Shown here: piece after piece, positions 1-7,635 of the stretch
Layout: each line of letters begins with the position of its first letter
Numbering within the stretch: position 1 is the first letter of the stretch
Assembly (NCBI GenBank): GCA_002305955.1
Contig: DBRH01000011.1
Location: 16,293 to 54,206, forward strand
Length of the DNA stretch: 37,914 nucleotides
DNA from: Kosmotogaceae bacterium UBA1373
GTDB lineage: Bacteria; Thermotogota; Thermotogae; Petrotogales; Kosmotogaceae
Direction of reading: 5' to 3'
The notes under the pieces: model-generated
Database searches by the model: none
Told to the model about the DNA's origin: nothing
Seen by the model: only the letters and a program-made list of their open reading frames with translations
Made by a program: the position numbers and the translations under genes

Positions 1-1433
1 ACCAGATCGCTGAGGCGTGCCGAAGGCTTTCCAGTAACGGTGACATATGACTTTCTGCTCACCCAGTATCTCTGTACCAGAAAGGCCGTGACCGAAGGCA
101 GAAGCAATAGAACCGACAGAGCGGCGCCGTGGCCCAGCCTGTTGCGGCCGGTCACCTCGATATAAGCCTCGACGGAGAGAACCCTGTAGGAGCCAGCCAG
201 AAGCAGGGGATTGGCAAAATCTGCCAGCGAGTTGGTGAAGACTAGAAGCCACGAACTGAGCACCCCGGGAATCGCCAGCGGGAAGGTTATCCGGGAGAAG
301 GTCTTCCATCTGCTGCCGTTGAGGTCCAGCGAGGCTTCCTCGAGGGTGGAATCGATGGCCTGAAGAACGCCCGACAACGTCAGGAAGGCGATGGGAAACA
401 TTCCGATCGTCTGGACGGCCGTAAGACCGCCCAGGCCGTATATGGTGAAATCCTTCAATCCGAGTATCTGCCTGGTTATAAGACCATTGCTGCCGAAGAG
501 GAGGATCAGCGACAGCGACAGCGAGAAGGGCGGAGAGATGACCGGCAGAAGCCCCATCGTACTGAGGAAGCGTTTCCCCTTTATCGCGGTCCGGTTTATC
601 ACGAAGGCGAAAATGAACCCTATCACCGTGGAGAAGGTGGCCGTAAGCATGCCGAGTTTCACGCTTCCCCAGAGCGCGCCGAGGTACTGCCTGGAGGTCA
701 GGATCGAAACCCAGGTGTCCATGGAGAAGTTCCCATCCTTCAGAAAGGTGAGACGTACGGCTTCGAAGAGCGGATACGCCACGAAGATGCCCACCATTAT
801 GAAGAGTCCCAGGATTATATAGCCCATCGCCGGGTCGCGGAAGAACTTCGAAATGAAATAAACGATCACGAAGACGGCGAAAGCGCCGATCATGAAGATA
901 TCCAGGAGCCGGGCGTAGTTCTTTCCGCCCTCGGCCGACATGAGGAAGACCAGAAAACCCGTTATATCGTAGCCTGTCTCGTCGATCAACGGCGAGAAGA
1001 CCAGGGAAACGCGTTGATCGTTGAAAGAGTAGTCCAGGCCCGAAAAGTAGTTTTCCAGATAATAGACGCTCTCGTACCCCTTTTCGAAATCGGCCGAGCC
1101 ATTGTATTCATCGAAGAAGCTCTTCAACTTCGGGTCCGGCGCGAAAACGGTCAATTCACCCCAGCCAGGTACACCGTCAACGTATATGATATCGGCATCG
1201 GTGAACTCTCTGTTCGCGGCGACTATCCAGCTTTCGGCCAGTTCAGCCTCTCTGGGCGCCGCCTCGGAGAGAACCGTGACCAGCTGCCTCTGGTTATCCC
1301 TGGTTATTTTGTAGAAGGATTGCTTCAGGGTATTGAAAATCCATAACAGTACAACGAAAACGGCGACACTCAAGACTACGAAAGAAAGAAGCTTTTTCCA
1401 TGAATACAAAGCGATCACATCCCAAAGTCGCAC
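1..1433 (-). CDS. ABC transporter permease, ferric iron-type (partial, runs off left edge)
   Basis: The minus strand stays open from about 1433 to the left edge, so the C-terminal part is missing. The protein has one N-terminal membrane segment (starting about ALYSWKKLLSFVVLSV), a roughly 130-residue stretch outside the membrane, and then many hydrophobic segments. The segment with GVLQAIDSTLEEASLDLNGS matches the EAA loop that contacts the ATPase in binding-protein-dependent permeases (FbpB/PotB type). It would move the ligand delivered by the binding protein encoded just upstream. The start is uncertain: GTG at 1433, GTG at 1418 and TTG at 1409 are all in frame and none has a good ribosome site, so translation may depend on the preceding gene. 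The partner ATPase is not in the window and is expected to the left. The family assignment is solid; the substrate is unknown. Confidence 0.8.
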   Translation of the reverse strand, partial: MRLWDVIALYSWKKLLSFVVLSVAVFVVLLWIFNTLKQSFYKITRDNQRQLVTVLSEAAPREAELAESWIVAANREFTDADIIYVDGVPGWGELTVFAPDPKLKSFFDEYNGSADFEKGYESVYYLENYFSGLDYSFNDQRVSLVFSPLIDETGYDITGFLVFLMSAEGGKNYARLLDIFMIGAFAVFVIVYFISKFFRDPAMGYIILGLFIMVGIFVAYPLFEAVRLTFLKDGNFSMDTWVSILTSRQYLGALWGSVKLGMLTATFSTVIGFIFAFVINRTAIKGKRFLSTMGLLPVISPPFSLSLSLILLFGSNGLITRQILGLKDFTIYGLGGLTAVQTIGMFPIAFLTLSGVLQAIDSTLEEASLDLNGSRWKTFSRITFPLAIPGVLSSWLLVFTNSLADFANPLLLAGSYRVLSVEAYIEVTGRNRLGHGAALSVLLLLPSVTAFLVQRYWVSRKSYVTVTGKPSARLSDL

Positions 1434-1455
1434 ATGGTTTCATGTATAACCGGAA

Positions 1456-1477
1456 GGGGGCGGTCGCGACCGCCCCC
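1456..1477 (-). terminator. GC-rich intercistronic hairpin between binding protein and permease
   Basis: A perfect 22-base inverted repeat, GGGGGCGGTCG followed by CGACCGCCCCC, starts 7 bases after the stop codon of the binding-protein gene. No T run follows it on the minus strand. It looks more like an intercistronic stem that stabilises the upstream message or lowers read-through into the permease than a full terminator. Such stems are common between binding-protein and permease genes, where the binding protein is needed in excess. Confidence 0.5.
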
Positions 1478-1484
1478 TGTTAAC

Positions 1485-2480
1485 TCAAAGGCCGGCCCCT
1501 ATCTCCCTGGTCCAGCGATCGAGAAGCCTCTCTTTGTTCTCGGCGTCCCAGACGTAATCCTGGTGAACGGTCTTTATCTCGTCCATGCTGAATGATAGCG
1601 GGTGCTTTGGGGCTATCTTCGAGACGGGAATGACATACCAGCCGGCGATTATGCCCTGCGCCTCTTCGGTCAATATCCAGTCGTAGAGCTTCTTGGCGTT
1701 CACCGGATCGGGACCGTTCTTTATCAGCGACATGGAAGCGATCTCGAAGCCCGTGCCCTCCTCGGGAACGGTGATTATAACATTGGCGCCTTCGGCCTTG
1801 AGCTTCACCATGTCATGGGCGTAGCCGATCGCCACAGGGATCTCGCCGATGGCAACGCTCTTGCCGCCGGCCGAACCGGAACGCGTGTACATATCGATAC
1901 TCCTGTCGAGCTTCTTCAGGTAAAGGAAGGCGAGATCTTCATCGCCGCCGAAGAGCGATATCATGCAAGTGATGAGGTTGTAGGCCGTTCCGGATGTGCT
2001 GGGATTTGCCACTCTCACGAGGTTGGTGTATTTGGAGTCCAGAATGTCGAACCATCCCTTCGGAGGCTCTATGCCTAGCTCTCTGGCTCTATCGACGTTC
2101 GTGACGAAGGCGAGAGGCCCAAGATACAGTCCTATCCAGTAACCCTCGGGGTCCTTGTACTGTTCGGGAGTGTTGGCGGCCGCCCTGGAAAAGTACGGCG
2201 TCGTGAGCCCCTTGAGCTTGGCGCTTATGTGGTTGAGTCCGACTCCACCGACCCATATCGAGGCCTGTGGGTTCATCTTCTCGGCCTCCATCCTGGCCTC
2301 GGCCTCTCCTCCGGAAAGCCTCACCCAATCGACCCTTATTCCGGTCACCTCTTCGTACCGGTCGAAAAGCTGTTTCGCGGCCAGCTCCTCGAGAGTGGTG
2401 TAAACTGTAAAAGATTCGGCTGCCAGAGCCGTTGAGAAGACCATACAGACGATACCGATAACAACGATAAATCTCTTCAT
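1485..2480 (-). CDS. Extracellular ABC solute-binding protein (ferric iron/AfuA-like family)
   Basis: The 331-residue protein begins with a clear signal peptide (MKRFIVVIGIVCMVFSTALA, cleavage near AES) and is probably anchored or released outside the cytoplasmic membrane. The mature part has the pattern of family 1/6 binding proteins of the FbpA/AfuA/PhnS group: FTVYTTLEELAAKQLFDRYEE near the start, VANPSTSGTAYNLI in the middle and VAIGYAHDMVKL in the second lobe. A strong AAGGAGG ribosome site lies 9 bases before ATG 2480. The permease gene follows on the same strand, so the two form an importer. The paired tyrosines that bind iron in classical FbpA are not evident (the local sequence is IGYAHD), so iron is only one candidate; aminoethylphosphonate or another anion is possible. 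Confidence 0.85.
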   Translation of the reverse strand: MKRFIVVIGIVCMVFSTALAAESFTVYTTLEELAAKQLFDRYEEVTGIRVDWVRLSGGEAEARMEAEKMNPQASIWVGGVGLNHISAKLKGLTTPYFSRAAANTPEQYKDPEGYWIGLYLGPLAFVTNVDRARELGIEPPKGWFDILDSKYTNLVRVANPSTSGTAYNLITCMISLFGGDEDLAFLYLKKLDRSIDMYTRSGSAGGKSVAIGEIPVAIGYAHDMVKLKAEGANVIITVPEEGTGFEIASMSLIKNGPDPVNAKKLYDWILTEEAQGIIAGWYVIPVSKIAPKHPLSFSMDEIKTVHQDYVWDAENKERLLDRWTREIGAGL

Positions 2481-2540
2481 CCCGGGAAAACCTCCTTGAA
2501 TTCTTCAGATTCACGTGATCGACAGCTCTATCTGTTACGG

Positions 2541-2558
2541 TGCGTATTACATAACGCA
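2541..2558. promoter_or_regulatory. Possible operator downstream of the binding-protein promoter
   Basis: TGCGT and ACGCA arms (5 bp) are separated by 8 bases. The repeat lies just inside the predicted start of transcription for the minus-strand binding-protein gene, a usual place for a repressor site. The short arms make it weak. Confidence 0.3.
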
Positions 2559-2574
2559 TGCGGAACTCTTAATA

Positions 2575-2603
2575 ATTATACCATTAATTAAAGTTGCGAA
2601 AAA
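2575..2603 (-). promoter_or_regulatory. Candidate promoter of the binding-protein/permease operon
   Basis: A perfect TATAAT (2580-2575 read on the minus strand) lies 95 bases upstream of the start codon in an AT-rich stretch. The hexamer 17 bases further upstream is TTTTTC, a poor -35, so activation or other determinants may be needed. Confidence 0.4.
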
Positions 2604-2626
2604 CTTAGAAAATTCGTTCCAGAGGG

Positions 2627-2684
2627 TTTTCTCTGTCCATAATCGACCGTGGTACCCTTCAAAGGCGAATTGATACAGAGAAAA
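2627..2684. promoter_or_regulatory. Widely spaced 10-bp inverted repeat flanking the iclR promoter
   Basis: TTTTCTCTGT (2627-2636) and its exact reverse complement ACAGAGAAAA (2675-2684) are separated by 38 bases. The right arm falls between the -35 and -10 elements of the predicted iclR promoter. The repeat could be a pair of half-sites for the IclR-type regulator encoded next to it or for a DNA-bending factor. IclR proteins are known to bind paired or palindromic sites near their own genes. Confidence 0.4.
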
Positions 2685-2696
2685 AATAGGTATAAA
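2670..2696 (+). promoter_or_regulatory. Candidate promoter of the iclR-pyrimidine operon
   Basis: TTGATA (2670-2675) and TATAAA (2691-2696) are spaced by 15 bases, slightly short; shifting the -10 by one base gives 16. The transcription start would be near 2703, leaving a leader of about 35 bases before the ATG at 2738. Confidence 0.4.
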
Positions 2697-2698
2697 AT

Positions 2699-2717
2699 TA
2701 TTCTATATGGCAGAATA
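2699..2717. promoter_or_regulatory. Possible operator over the iclR transcription start
   Basis: TATTCT and AGAATA arms (6 bp) are separated by 7 bases and lie immediately after the -10 element, over the expected transcription start. The position suits autorepression by the IclR-type protein. Confidence 0.35.
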
Positions 2718-2737
2718 GAAATTCCGGGAGGAGGAAT

Positions 2738-3481
2738 ATGAAGTATCTCCAGAAAGTCTTGAATGTCATCTGCATAGTCGCTTATTCCGATATTGAGGGT
2801 GTTTCGGTCATTGAAGTATCGGAGAAAGCGGGTTTGCCTATGTCGTCAACGCACAGGATTCTCAACGATCTCGTGGAATGTGAAGCTCTGGTGAAGAACA
2901 TGGAGAGCAGGAAGTACAGGCTCAGCCCCAGGATTGTGCCGCTGGTTCACGAGATTTCCAGGAAGATGAATCTTGATTGGCTGAAAGTGATTTTGACGGA
3001 GCTGAAGGACGAGATAAACGAGACCGTCTTTCTCAGCGAATTGATGGAAAATGGAGTTTCGTCTTTGCTTACGGTCGAAAGCAACAGAGTCTTCAGCTTT
3101 AGGGCAAGATCGGGAGTTTACCTCCCCGTCCACTGCACCGCGGCCGGGCTGGCGATAGTTGCCTACATCGAACCGAGCAGAGCCGAAAAGCTCATGTGTA
3201 TTTCCAGCAGTTATAGCGATTCACAGGTAAGCCAGTGCCCGGTCGAGGAGTTCAGAGATAGGCTTGCGAAGGTCCGAAGGGATGGATTCGCTTTCTGTAA
3301 CGAGGAGTATGAACCGGGATTGAGAGCACTGGCCGTTCCCGTATTGAGGCCCAACGGCTTTGCCTTCGCCAGCATAACCGCGATCGCTCCGGGTGAGAGG
3401 TTCAGCGACGAGGAAGGCAACAGGCAGGTTGTTGAACGTATGAAGGAAGCAGCTGTCAAGGTCGGCAAATTCATGTATTAG
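2738..3481 (+). CDS. IclR-family transcriptional regulator
   Basis: This 247-residue protein is the first gene of the pyrimidine unit. Residues about 1-65 form the winged helix-turn-helix (VSVIEVSEKAGLPMSSTHRILNDL is the recognition region). The rest is the IclR effector domain, with the family's YLPVHCTAAGLAIVAY segment and a late GLRALAVPVL. IclR proteins are dimeric or tetrameric repressors or activators that sense small acids or ring-cleavage products, and they usually control the catabolic operon beside them. The ABC ATPase gene starts only 8 bases after its stop, so regulator and operon are probably co-transcribed and self-controlled. The ribosome site GGGAGGAGG precedes ATG 2738. The ligand is unknown; a pyrimidine or carbamoyl-aspartate would fit the neighbours. 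Confidence 0.9.
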   Translation: MKYLQKVLNVICIVAYSDIEGVSVIEVSEKAGLPMSSTHRILNDLVECEALVKNMESRKYRLSPRIVPLVHEISRKMNLDWLKVILTELKDEINETVFLSELMENGVSSLLTVESNRVFSFRARSGVYLPVHCTAAGLAIVAYIEPSRAEKLMCISSSYSDSQVSQCPVEEFRDRLAKVRRDGFAFCNEEYEPGLRALAVPVLRPNGFAFASITAIAPGERFSDEEGNRQVVERMKEAAVKVGKFMY

Positions 3482-3489
3482 AGGTTTGT

Positions 3490-4254
3490 ATGAGTGAAGA
3501 AGTCGTAAGGGTGAAGAACGTCGGTAGAACCTTTGTTAGCGGCGGCAAGAAGGACAGGAAAGAGTTTACGGCCCTGGAGAAGGTCTCCTTCGAGGTCGGC
3601 AGGGGCGAGTTCGTCTCTCTTCTTGGGCCTTCCGGGTGTGGAAAGTCAACGCTGTTGAAGATAATTTCGGGATTGCTGCCGGCCACTTCGGGAAGCGTTG
3701 AGATAACCGAATCGGTCAACGAAAAGGTCCCGCCCTTCGGTTTCGTCTTTCAGGACTCCGTTCTTCTCCCCTGGCGCACCGCTCTCGACAATGCGCTCTT
3801 TCCCTTCGAGATAATGGGAAACAGGGAGAAATCCGACGAGAAACACGTTAGAGAACTCTTCGCGCTGGCCAGGCTGGTCGGGTTCGAAGAGTCCTACCCC
3901 AGACAGCTTTCCGGGGGAATGAAACAGCGAGTGTCGATAGTCAGAGCGCTCTCCTACAATCCGCCAATTCTTCTGATGGACGAACCCTTCGGGGCGCTCG
4001 ACGCCATAACCAGGGACAACCTGAACAATGTCCTGCTGGAGATATGGGAATCGACAAGAAAGACCGTCATCTTCGTCACCCACAGTATCAGCGAGGCCGT
4101 TTACCTTTCGGACAGGATAATCGTCATGGGTACGAAGCCGGGCAGAGTGCTGAAGGATATGAAAGTCACCCTGCCCAGGCCGCGCAACGAGGATACCAAA
4201 CTCTCTCCGGAGTTCTACGCTTATGTAAGGGAACTCAGGGAGATGCTCAAATAA
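3490..4254 (+). CDS. ABC transporter ATP-binding protein, NitT/TauT type
   Basis: The 254-residue ATPase powers import of the ligand caught by the binding protein encoded at 5857. All motifs are visible: Walker A GPSGCGKST near residue 50, Q-loop in GFVFQDSVLLPW, signature LSGGMKQRVSIVRAL, Walker B ILLMDEPFGALD and the switch histidine in VIFVTHSISEA. QDSVLLPW and the FGALD aspartate loop are typical of the SsuB/TauB/NrtD branch, which carries sulfonates, nitrate, thiamine precursors and pyrimidines. The gene sits between iclR (8 bases) and permease 1 (18 bases). It is the only ATPase in the unit and presumably serves both permeases. Confidence 0.93.
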   Translation: MSEEVVRVKNVGRTFVSGGKKDRKEFTALEKVSFEVGRGEFVSLLGPSGCGKSTLLKIISGLLPATSGSVEITESVNEKVPPFGFVFQDSVLLPWRTALDNALFPFEIMGNREKSDEKHVRELFALARLVGFEESYPRQLSGGMKQRVSIVRALSYNPPILLMDEPFGALDAITRDNLNNVLLEIWESTRKTVIFVTHSISEAVYLSDRIIVMGTKPGRVLKDMKVTLPRPRNEDTKLSPEFYAYVRELREMLK

Positions 4255-4272
4255 AGACGGACGTGGTGCTCG

Positions 4273-5055
4273 ATGAATAAGAGGGTTTTAATAACCGTTC
4301 TCTCGATTCTCTTTCTCTTCCTCTTTCTTGGCATCTGGAAGGGGTATATAGTTCTCAACGACGTGCCGCCCTTCATCCTGCCGCCACCTGAGGCGGTCGG
4401 CCAGAGGTTCGTCGACCTGATCGCCGACGGCACCTTCATCCGCGAGGGCTGGGTCACGCTGTACACCATAATACTGGGCTTCTCGATCGGTTCGGCGCTG
4501 GGTTTTTTGGCCGGTTACTTCTCGGCCCGGTCCAGGACCTTCGAGGAGATAATCTCTCCTTACGTCATGGTCATACAGGCCACCCCCAAAGTCTCTTTGA
4601 TTCCGCTCTTCGTCATATGGTTCGGTCTGGGGATGCCATCGAAGCTACTTCTTATAGTCCTTTCGGCCTTCTTCCCGGTGATGGTGAACACTATTCTCGG
4701 CCTCCGTTCGATCCCAGAGGATTACAGCAACTTGATGACCGTTCTCAAGGCCTCAGAGGGGCAGCGGGTTTTGAAACTCGAGCTTCCGATGGCCACGCCG
4801 CTTATAATGGCCGGACTCAAGATCGCCATGGTTCAGTCGGTGATCGGCGCTATCGTCTCGGAATGGATGGCGGGCGACCGGGGCCTCGGCTACCTTCTGG
4901 TTTATGGAAGTTCCCTGTACGATGCGAATTTGCTCATGGCTTCGATACTGGCCACCACCTTTCTCGGTCTGGTTCTTTACTGGAGCATAGAACTCGTAGA
5001 GAAGAAGTTGCTCTTCTGGCACGAATCTAAACTGGCCTTCACGGAGGGAACGTGA
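4273..5055 (+). CDS. ABC transporter permease 1, NitT/TauT type
   Basis: The 260-residue integral membrane protein has about six hydrophobic segments. The N-terminal FILPPPEAV and VTLYTIILGFSIGSALG segments are typical of SsuC/TauC permeases, and the EAA-type cytoplasmic loop is around MTVLKASEGQRVLKLELPMATP. It forms the membrane channel with the ATPase at 3490. A second, related permease is encoded at 6851; the two share the ILPPPE motif, PKVSLIPLFVIWFGLG versus PKISLAPLFVLWFGLG, and a C-terminal WHES. The stop codon overlaps the start of the uridine phosphorylase gene (TGATG), indicating coupled translation. Confidence 0.9.
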   Translation: MNKRVLITVLSILFLFLFLGIWKGYIVLNDVPPFILPPPEAVGQRFVDLIADGTFIREGWVTLYTIILGFSIGSALGFLAGYFSARSRTFEEIISPYVMVIQATPKVSLIPLFVIWFGLGMPSKLLLIVLSAFFPVMVNTILGLRSIPEDYSNLMTVLKASEGQRVLKLELPMATPLIMAGLKIAMVQSVIGAIVSEWMAGDRGLGYLLVYGSSLYDANLLMASILATTFLGLVLYWSIELVEKKLLFWHESKLAFTEGT

Positions 5056-5831
5056 TGGATGATAAGAAGTTGAAATCGATAGCCGGCAACCCCGTTGATG
5101 ACGGGCTTCTGCCGCACCTTAAGGTTCGTACCGACCTGAAAGTGCCCGAGTTGTTCTTCCTTCCCGGCGACCCGGCTAGATTGAAGCTGTTCCGGGAACT
5201 GTCGGACGAATTCCAGTTGCTCAACGAGAACAGGGAATTCTCGATAGCTGTCGGGAGTTATTCAGGAAGACGTTTTGGAGTCTGTTCAACCGGTATCGGT
5301 GGCGGCTCGTCGGAGATAGTCATGGTCGAGCTGAAAGAGCTTGGAGTGGAAAAAGTCGTAAGGGTCGGCGGGTGCGGCGCTCTGAGGGAAGATATAGAGT
5401 GTGGCGGCATGGTCTTGAATTCCGGCGTTGTCAGGCTCGGAGGGAGTTCGAGGATGTATGTGAGACCCGAGTACCCGGCTGTGGCCGATCCCTTCATGCT
5501 GGTCGCCCTTCACGAAAGCGTTTTGAGGGCCGGAAAGAAGGTCTGCGTCGGCATTGGCGCTACGGTAGATTCCTACTACGCCGGTCAGGGCAGGTTCCTT
5601 CCGGCCATCGAAGGTCTGGGAGAGAGGGATCTTCTGGAGAGAATGAGGGCGGCCGGAGTGGTCGACTTCGACATGGAGAGCGAAACGATATTCACTCTGG
5701 CCAGCCTGATGGGCATGAGGGCGGCCAACATCCTTGCCGTCCACGGCAACAGGGCCAGCAACATGTGGTTGAGCGACTACAGGAGCGCGCAAATCGATGC
5801 AATAAAGATAGCTCTGGAGGCAGAGCTTTGA
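5055..5831 (+). CDS. udp: Uridine phosphorylase-like nucleoside phosphorylase
   Basis: The enzyme would split uridine (or a related pyrimidine nucleoside) with phosphate into the base and ribose 1-phosphate in the cytoplasm. Family landmarks are the early GDPAR, the phosphate/ribose segment STGIGGGSSEIVMVEL, RVGGCGAL, and FDMESETIFTLA near the end. The pyrimidine-binding segment DSYYAGQGR is present, with Gln178 and Arg180 matching the Gln and Arg that recognise uracil in E. coli Udp; this separates it from purine phosphorylases. ATG 5055 is chosen over the in-frame GTG at 5052 because the GGAGGG site is then 6 bases away. It lies inside the ABC/pyr unit, so the unit handles pyrimidine nucleosides or bases. 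At 258 residues it is normal for the family. Activity on other nucleosides cannot be excluded. Confidence 0.88.
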   Translation: MDDKKLKSIAGNPVDDGLLPHLKVRTDLKVPELFFLPGDPARLKLFRELSDEFQLLNENREFSIAVGSYSGRRFGVCSTGIGGGSSEIVMVELKELGVEKVVRVGGCGALREDIECGGMVLNSGVVRLGGSSRMYVRPEYPAVADPFMLVALHESVLRAGKKVCVGIGATVDSYYAGQGRFLPAIEGLGERDLLERMRAAGVVDFDMESETIFTLASLMGMRAANILAVHGNRASNMWLSDYRSAQIDAIKIALEAEL

Positions 5832-5856
5832 AACTACAAAAGAGGAGGGATTTGTT

Positions 5857-6822
5857 TTGAAGAAGGCAGCTGTCATTCTACTGGTTTTGTTCATAAGCCT
5901 TTTCGCGTTCGCACAAAAGGTCACGATCCAGATCGAAGGCTCGGCCGTTCCGTATTACATTCCGATCTACATGGGCATCGAGCTCGGCTACTTCAAAGAA
6001 GAGGGCCTCGAGGTCGAGTATTTCTTCGGTAACGCTTCCGATATCATAAGGAACGTTGCGGTCGGAAACGTAGAATTCGGTTTTCCGAACGGAGAGCCCG
6101 TAATAGTCGCAAGATCTCAGGGTATTCCTGTCAACGTCATTCACACGACTTACCAGCACGGCCTGGGCTCCACGATTTTCCTCAAGGATAGCGGCATACA
6201 GACGCCGACAGACCTGAAGGGAAAGAAAGTGGCCATAACCAGTTACGGTAGCTCCAATTACGTGCAGATACAGGTATTGCTCAAGAAGAACGGTATGACT
6301 CTCAACGATATTCAGCTGGAGATAATCGGTACCGAGGCTATCGTTCCGGCCCTCGTCAACAAGAGAGTCGACGCGATCTGTTTCTCCATGCTGAGGACTT
6401 TCGAGCTCAGGTACCAGGGCATAGAGGTCGAAGAGTTCAGGTCCGACGAGTTCCTTCCGTCCTTCGGAAATGTGCTGGTGACCGGCGACAAGATTCTCAA
6501 GGATAATAAGGACCTGGCCGTGAAGTTCGTCAGCGCGCTCAACAAAGTCATGACTTACCTTTCCGACACTGAAAACATGCTCAAGGCCACCTACACGGCA
6601 ATCGAGAAGTACACGCCGACCTACGCCGGCCGCGAAGAATACATGGCCGCCATACTTAGCGATATCTACGCGGGGTATCTCTGGCAGAGCGAAGACACGG
6701 AGGCTTTCGGCTTCGGTTACGGAAACGTACAGAGGTGGCAGGACTCGATAGATATCATGAAGGAGTACCAGATTATAACCTCCGACGTCAAGGCCTCCGA
6801 TTTCATCGTAACGGGTCTTTGA
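5857..6822 (+). CDS. ABC solute-binding protein, NMT1/THI5-like, candidate pyrimidine binder
   Basis: This 321-residue secreted protein starts at TTG 5857 behind AGGAGGG and has a signal peptide (MKKAAVILLVLFISLFAFAQ). The mature protein has the NMT1/SsuA-like pattern: VPYYIPIYMGIELGYFKEEGL, VEFGFPNGEPVIVARSQGIPV, a DLKGKKVAITSYGSS segment and LVNKRVDAICFS. Members of this family bind nitrate, sulfonates, thiamine-pyrimidine precursors and other small planar or acidic molecules. It feeds the ATPase at 3490 and the permeases at 4273 and 6851. Its neighbours suggest a uracil-, uridine- or orotate-like ligand, but nothing visible in the pocket proves this. Confidence 0.9.
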   Translation: MKKAAVILLVLFISLFAFAQKVTIQIEGSAVPYYIPIYMGIELGYFKEEGLEVEYFFGNASDIIRNVAVGNVEFGFPNGEPVIVARSQGIPVNVIHTTYQHGLGSTIFLKDSGIQTPTDLKGKKVAITSYGSSNYVQIQVLLKKNGMTLNDIQLEIIGTEAIVPALVNKRVDAICFSMLRTFELRYQGIEVEEFRSDEFLPSFGNVLVTGDKILKDNKDLAVKFVSALNKVMTYLSDTENMLKATYTAIEKYTPTYAGREEYMAAILSDIYAGYLWQSEDTEAFGFGYGNVQRWQDSIDIMKEYQIITSDVKASDFIVTGL

Positions 6823-6850
6823 TTGGTCTCTTTCGGAGTGGGGGAGGATT

Positions 6851-7618
6851 ATGAAGAAGAAGCTGGGAATCAAATTGATGAGTTTTCTCGTACTTGTCGC
6901 CATAGTGGTGGTCTGGAAAGTCATGGTGACCCTTCTGAAAACGCCTACGCACATCCTCCCCCCTCCGGAAGATATACTCTTCAAATTCATAGAACTCATA
7001 AGGAACTCCGTTCTCCAGAAGAACTTCCTGGCCACTTTCGAAGAGATCGTGATAGGTTTCTCCGCGGGCGCCGGACTTGGAATAGTTATAGGTTACATCC
7101 TGGCCAAAGTCGAACTGCTGGAAAGGGCGCTCTCCCCTTATATACTCATCTTTCAAACTGCGCCCAAGATATCTCTGGCACCTCTTTTCGTTCTGTGGTT
7201 CGGTCTGGGAATACTCTCCAAAGTGGTTCTCATCGCCCTTGTAACGCTCTTTCCCGTTATGATCAACATGATACTGGGTGTCAGGTCGACCGAAAAGAAC
7301 TACTACCATCTGATGAGGGTGCTCGGGGCCAGACCGTGGCAGGTCATGCTTAAGCTGGAACTGATGAACTCCCTTCCCTATCTGATGACCGGACTCAGGG
7401 TCGGCCTCGTCCTCTCGATAACGGCCGCCGTAATAGGTGAAATGATGGGTTCAAGGGCCGGCCTGGGCTTTCTTCTGATACTTGGAAACGAGATGTACGA
7501 TATCACCCTCCTGATGACGGTGATACTCGTGATCAGCCTTTTGAGTTTCTTGCTGGATGTTGGAATGAAGAAACTCCAGGACAGGCTTCTCTCATGGCAC
7601 GAATCGTCAGCGAAATAA
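6851..7618 (+). CDS. ABC transporter permease 2, NitT/TauT type
   Basis: The 255-residue membrane protein is a paralogue of the permease at 4273. It has HILPPPEDI near the N terminus, PKISLAPLFVLWFGLG in the middle, the cytoplasmic EAA-type loop MRVLGARPWQVMLKLELMNSLPY, and ends LLSWHESSAK. Most importers of this class use one permease as a homodimer, so two different permeases beside one ATPase suggest a heterodimeric channel or two alternative ones. ATG 6851 follows GGGGGAGGATT. The downstream hydrolase gene begins about 18 bases after its stop, or overlaps it if the upstream start at 7594 is used. Confidence 0.9.
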   Translation: MKKKLGIKLMSFLVLVAIVVVWKVMVTLLKTPTHILPPPEDILFKFIELIRNSVLQKNFLATFEEIVIGFSAGAGLGIVIGYILAKVELLERALSPYILIFQTAPKISLAPLFVLWFGLGILSKVVLIALVTLFPVMINMILGVRSTEKNYYHLMRVLGARPWQVMLKLELMNSLPYLMTGLRVGLVLSITAAVIGEMMGSRAGLGFLLILGNEMYDITLLMTVILVISLLSFLLDVGMKKLQDRLLSWHESSAK

Positions 7619-7635
7619 GCGCGGGCAGAGGTTCG

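Noticed and set aside
5878..7035. Long open frame (385 codons) on the minus strand
   Set aside because: It lies opposite the binding-protein and permease genes, has no ribosome site and no family resemblance, and it reflects codon bias of the real genes.
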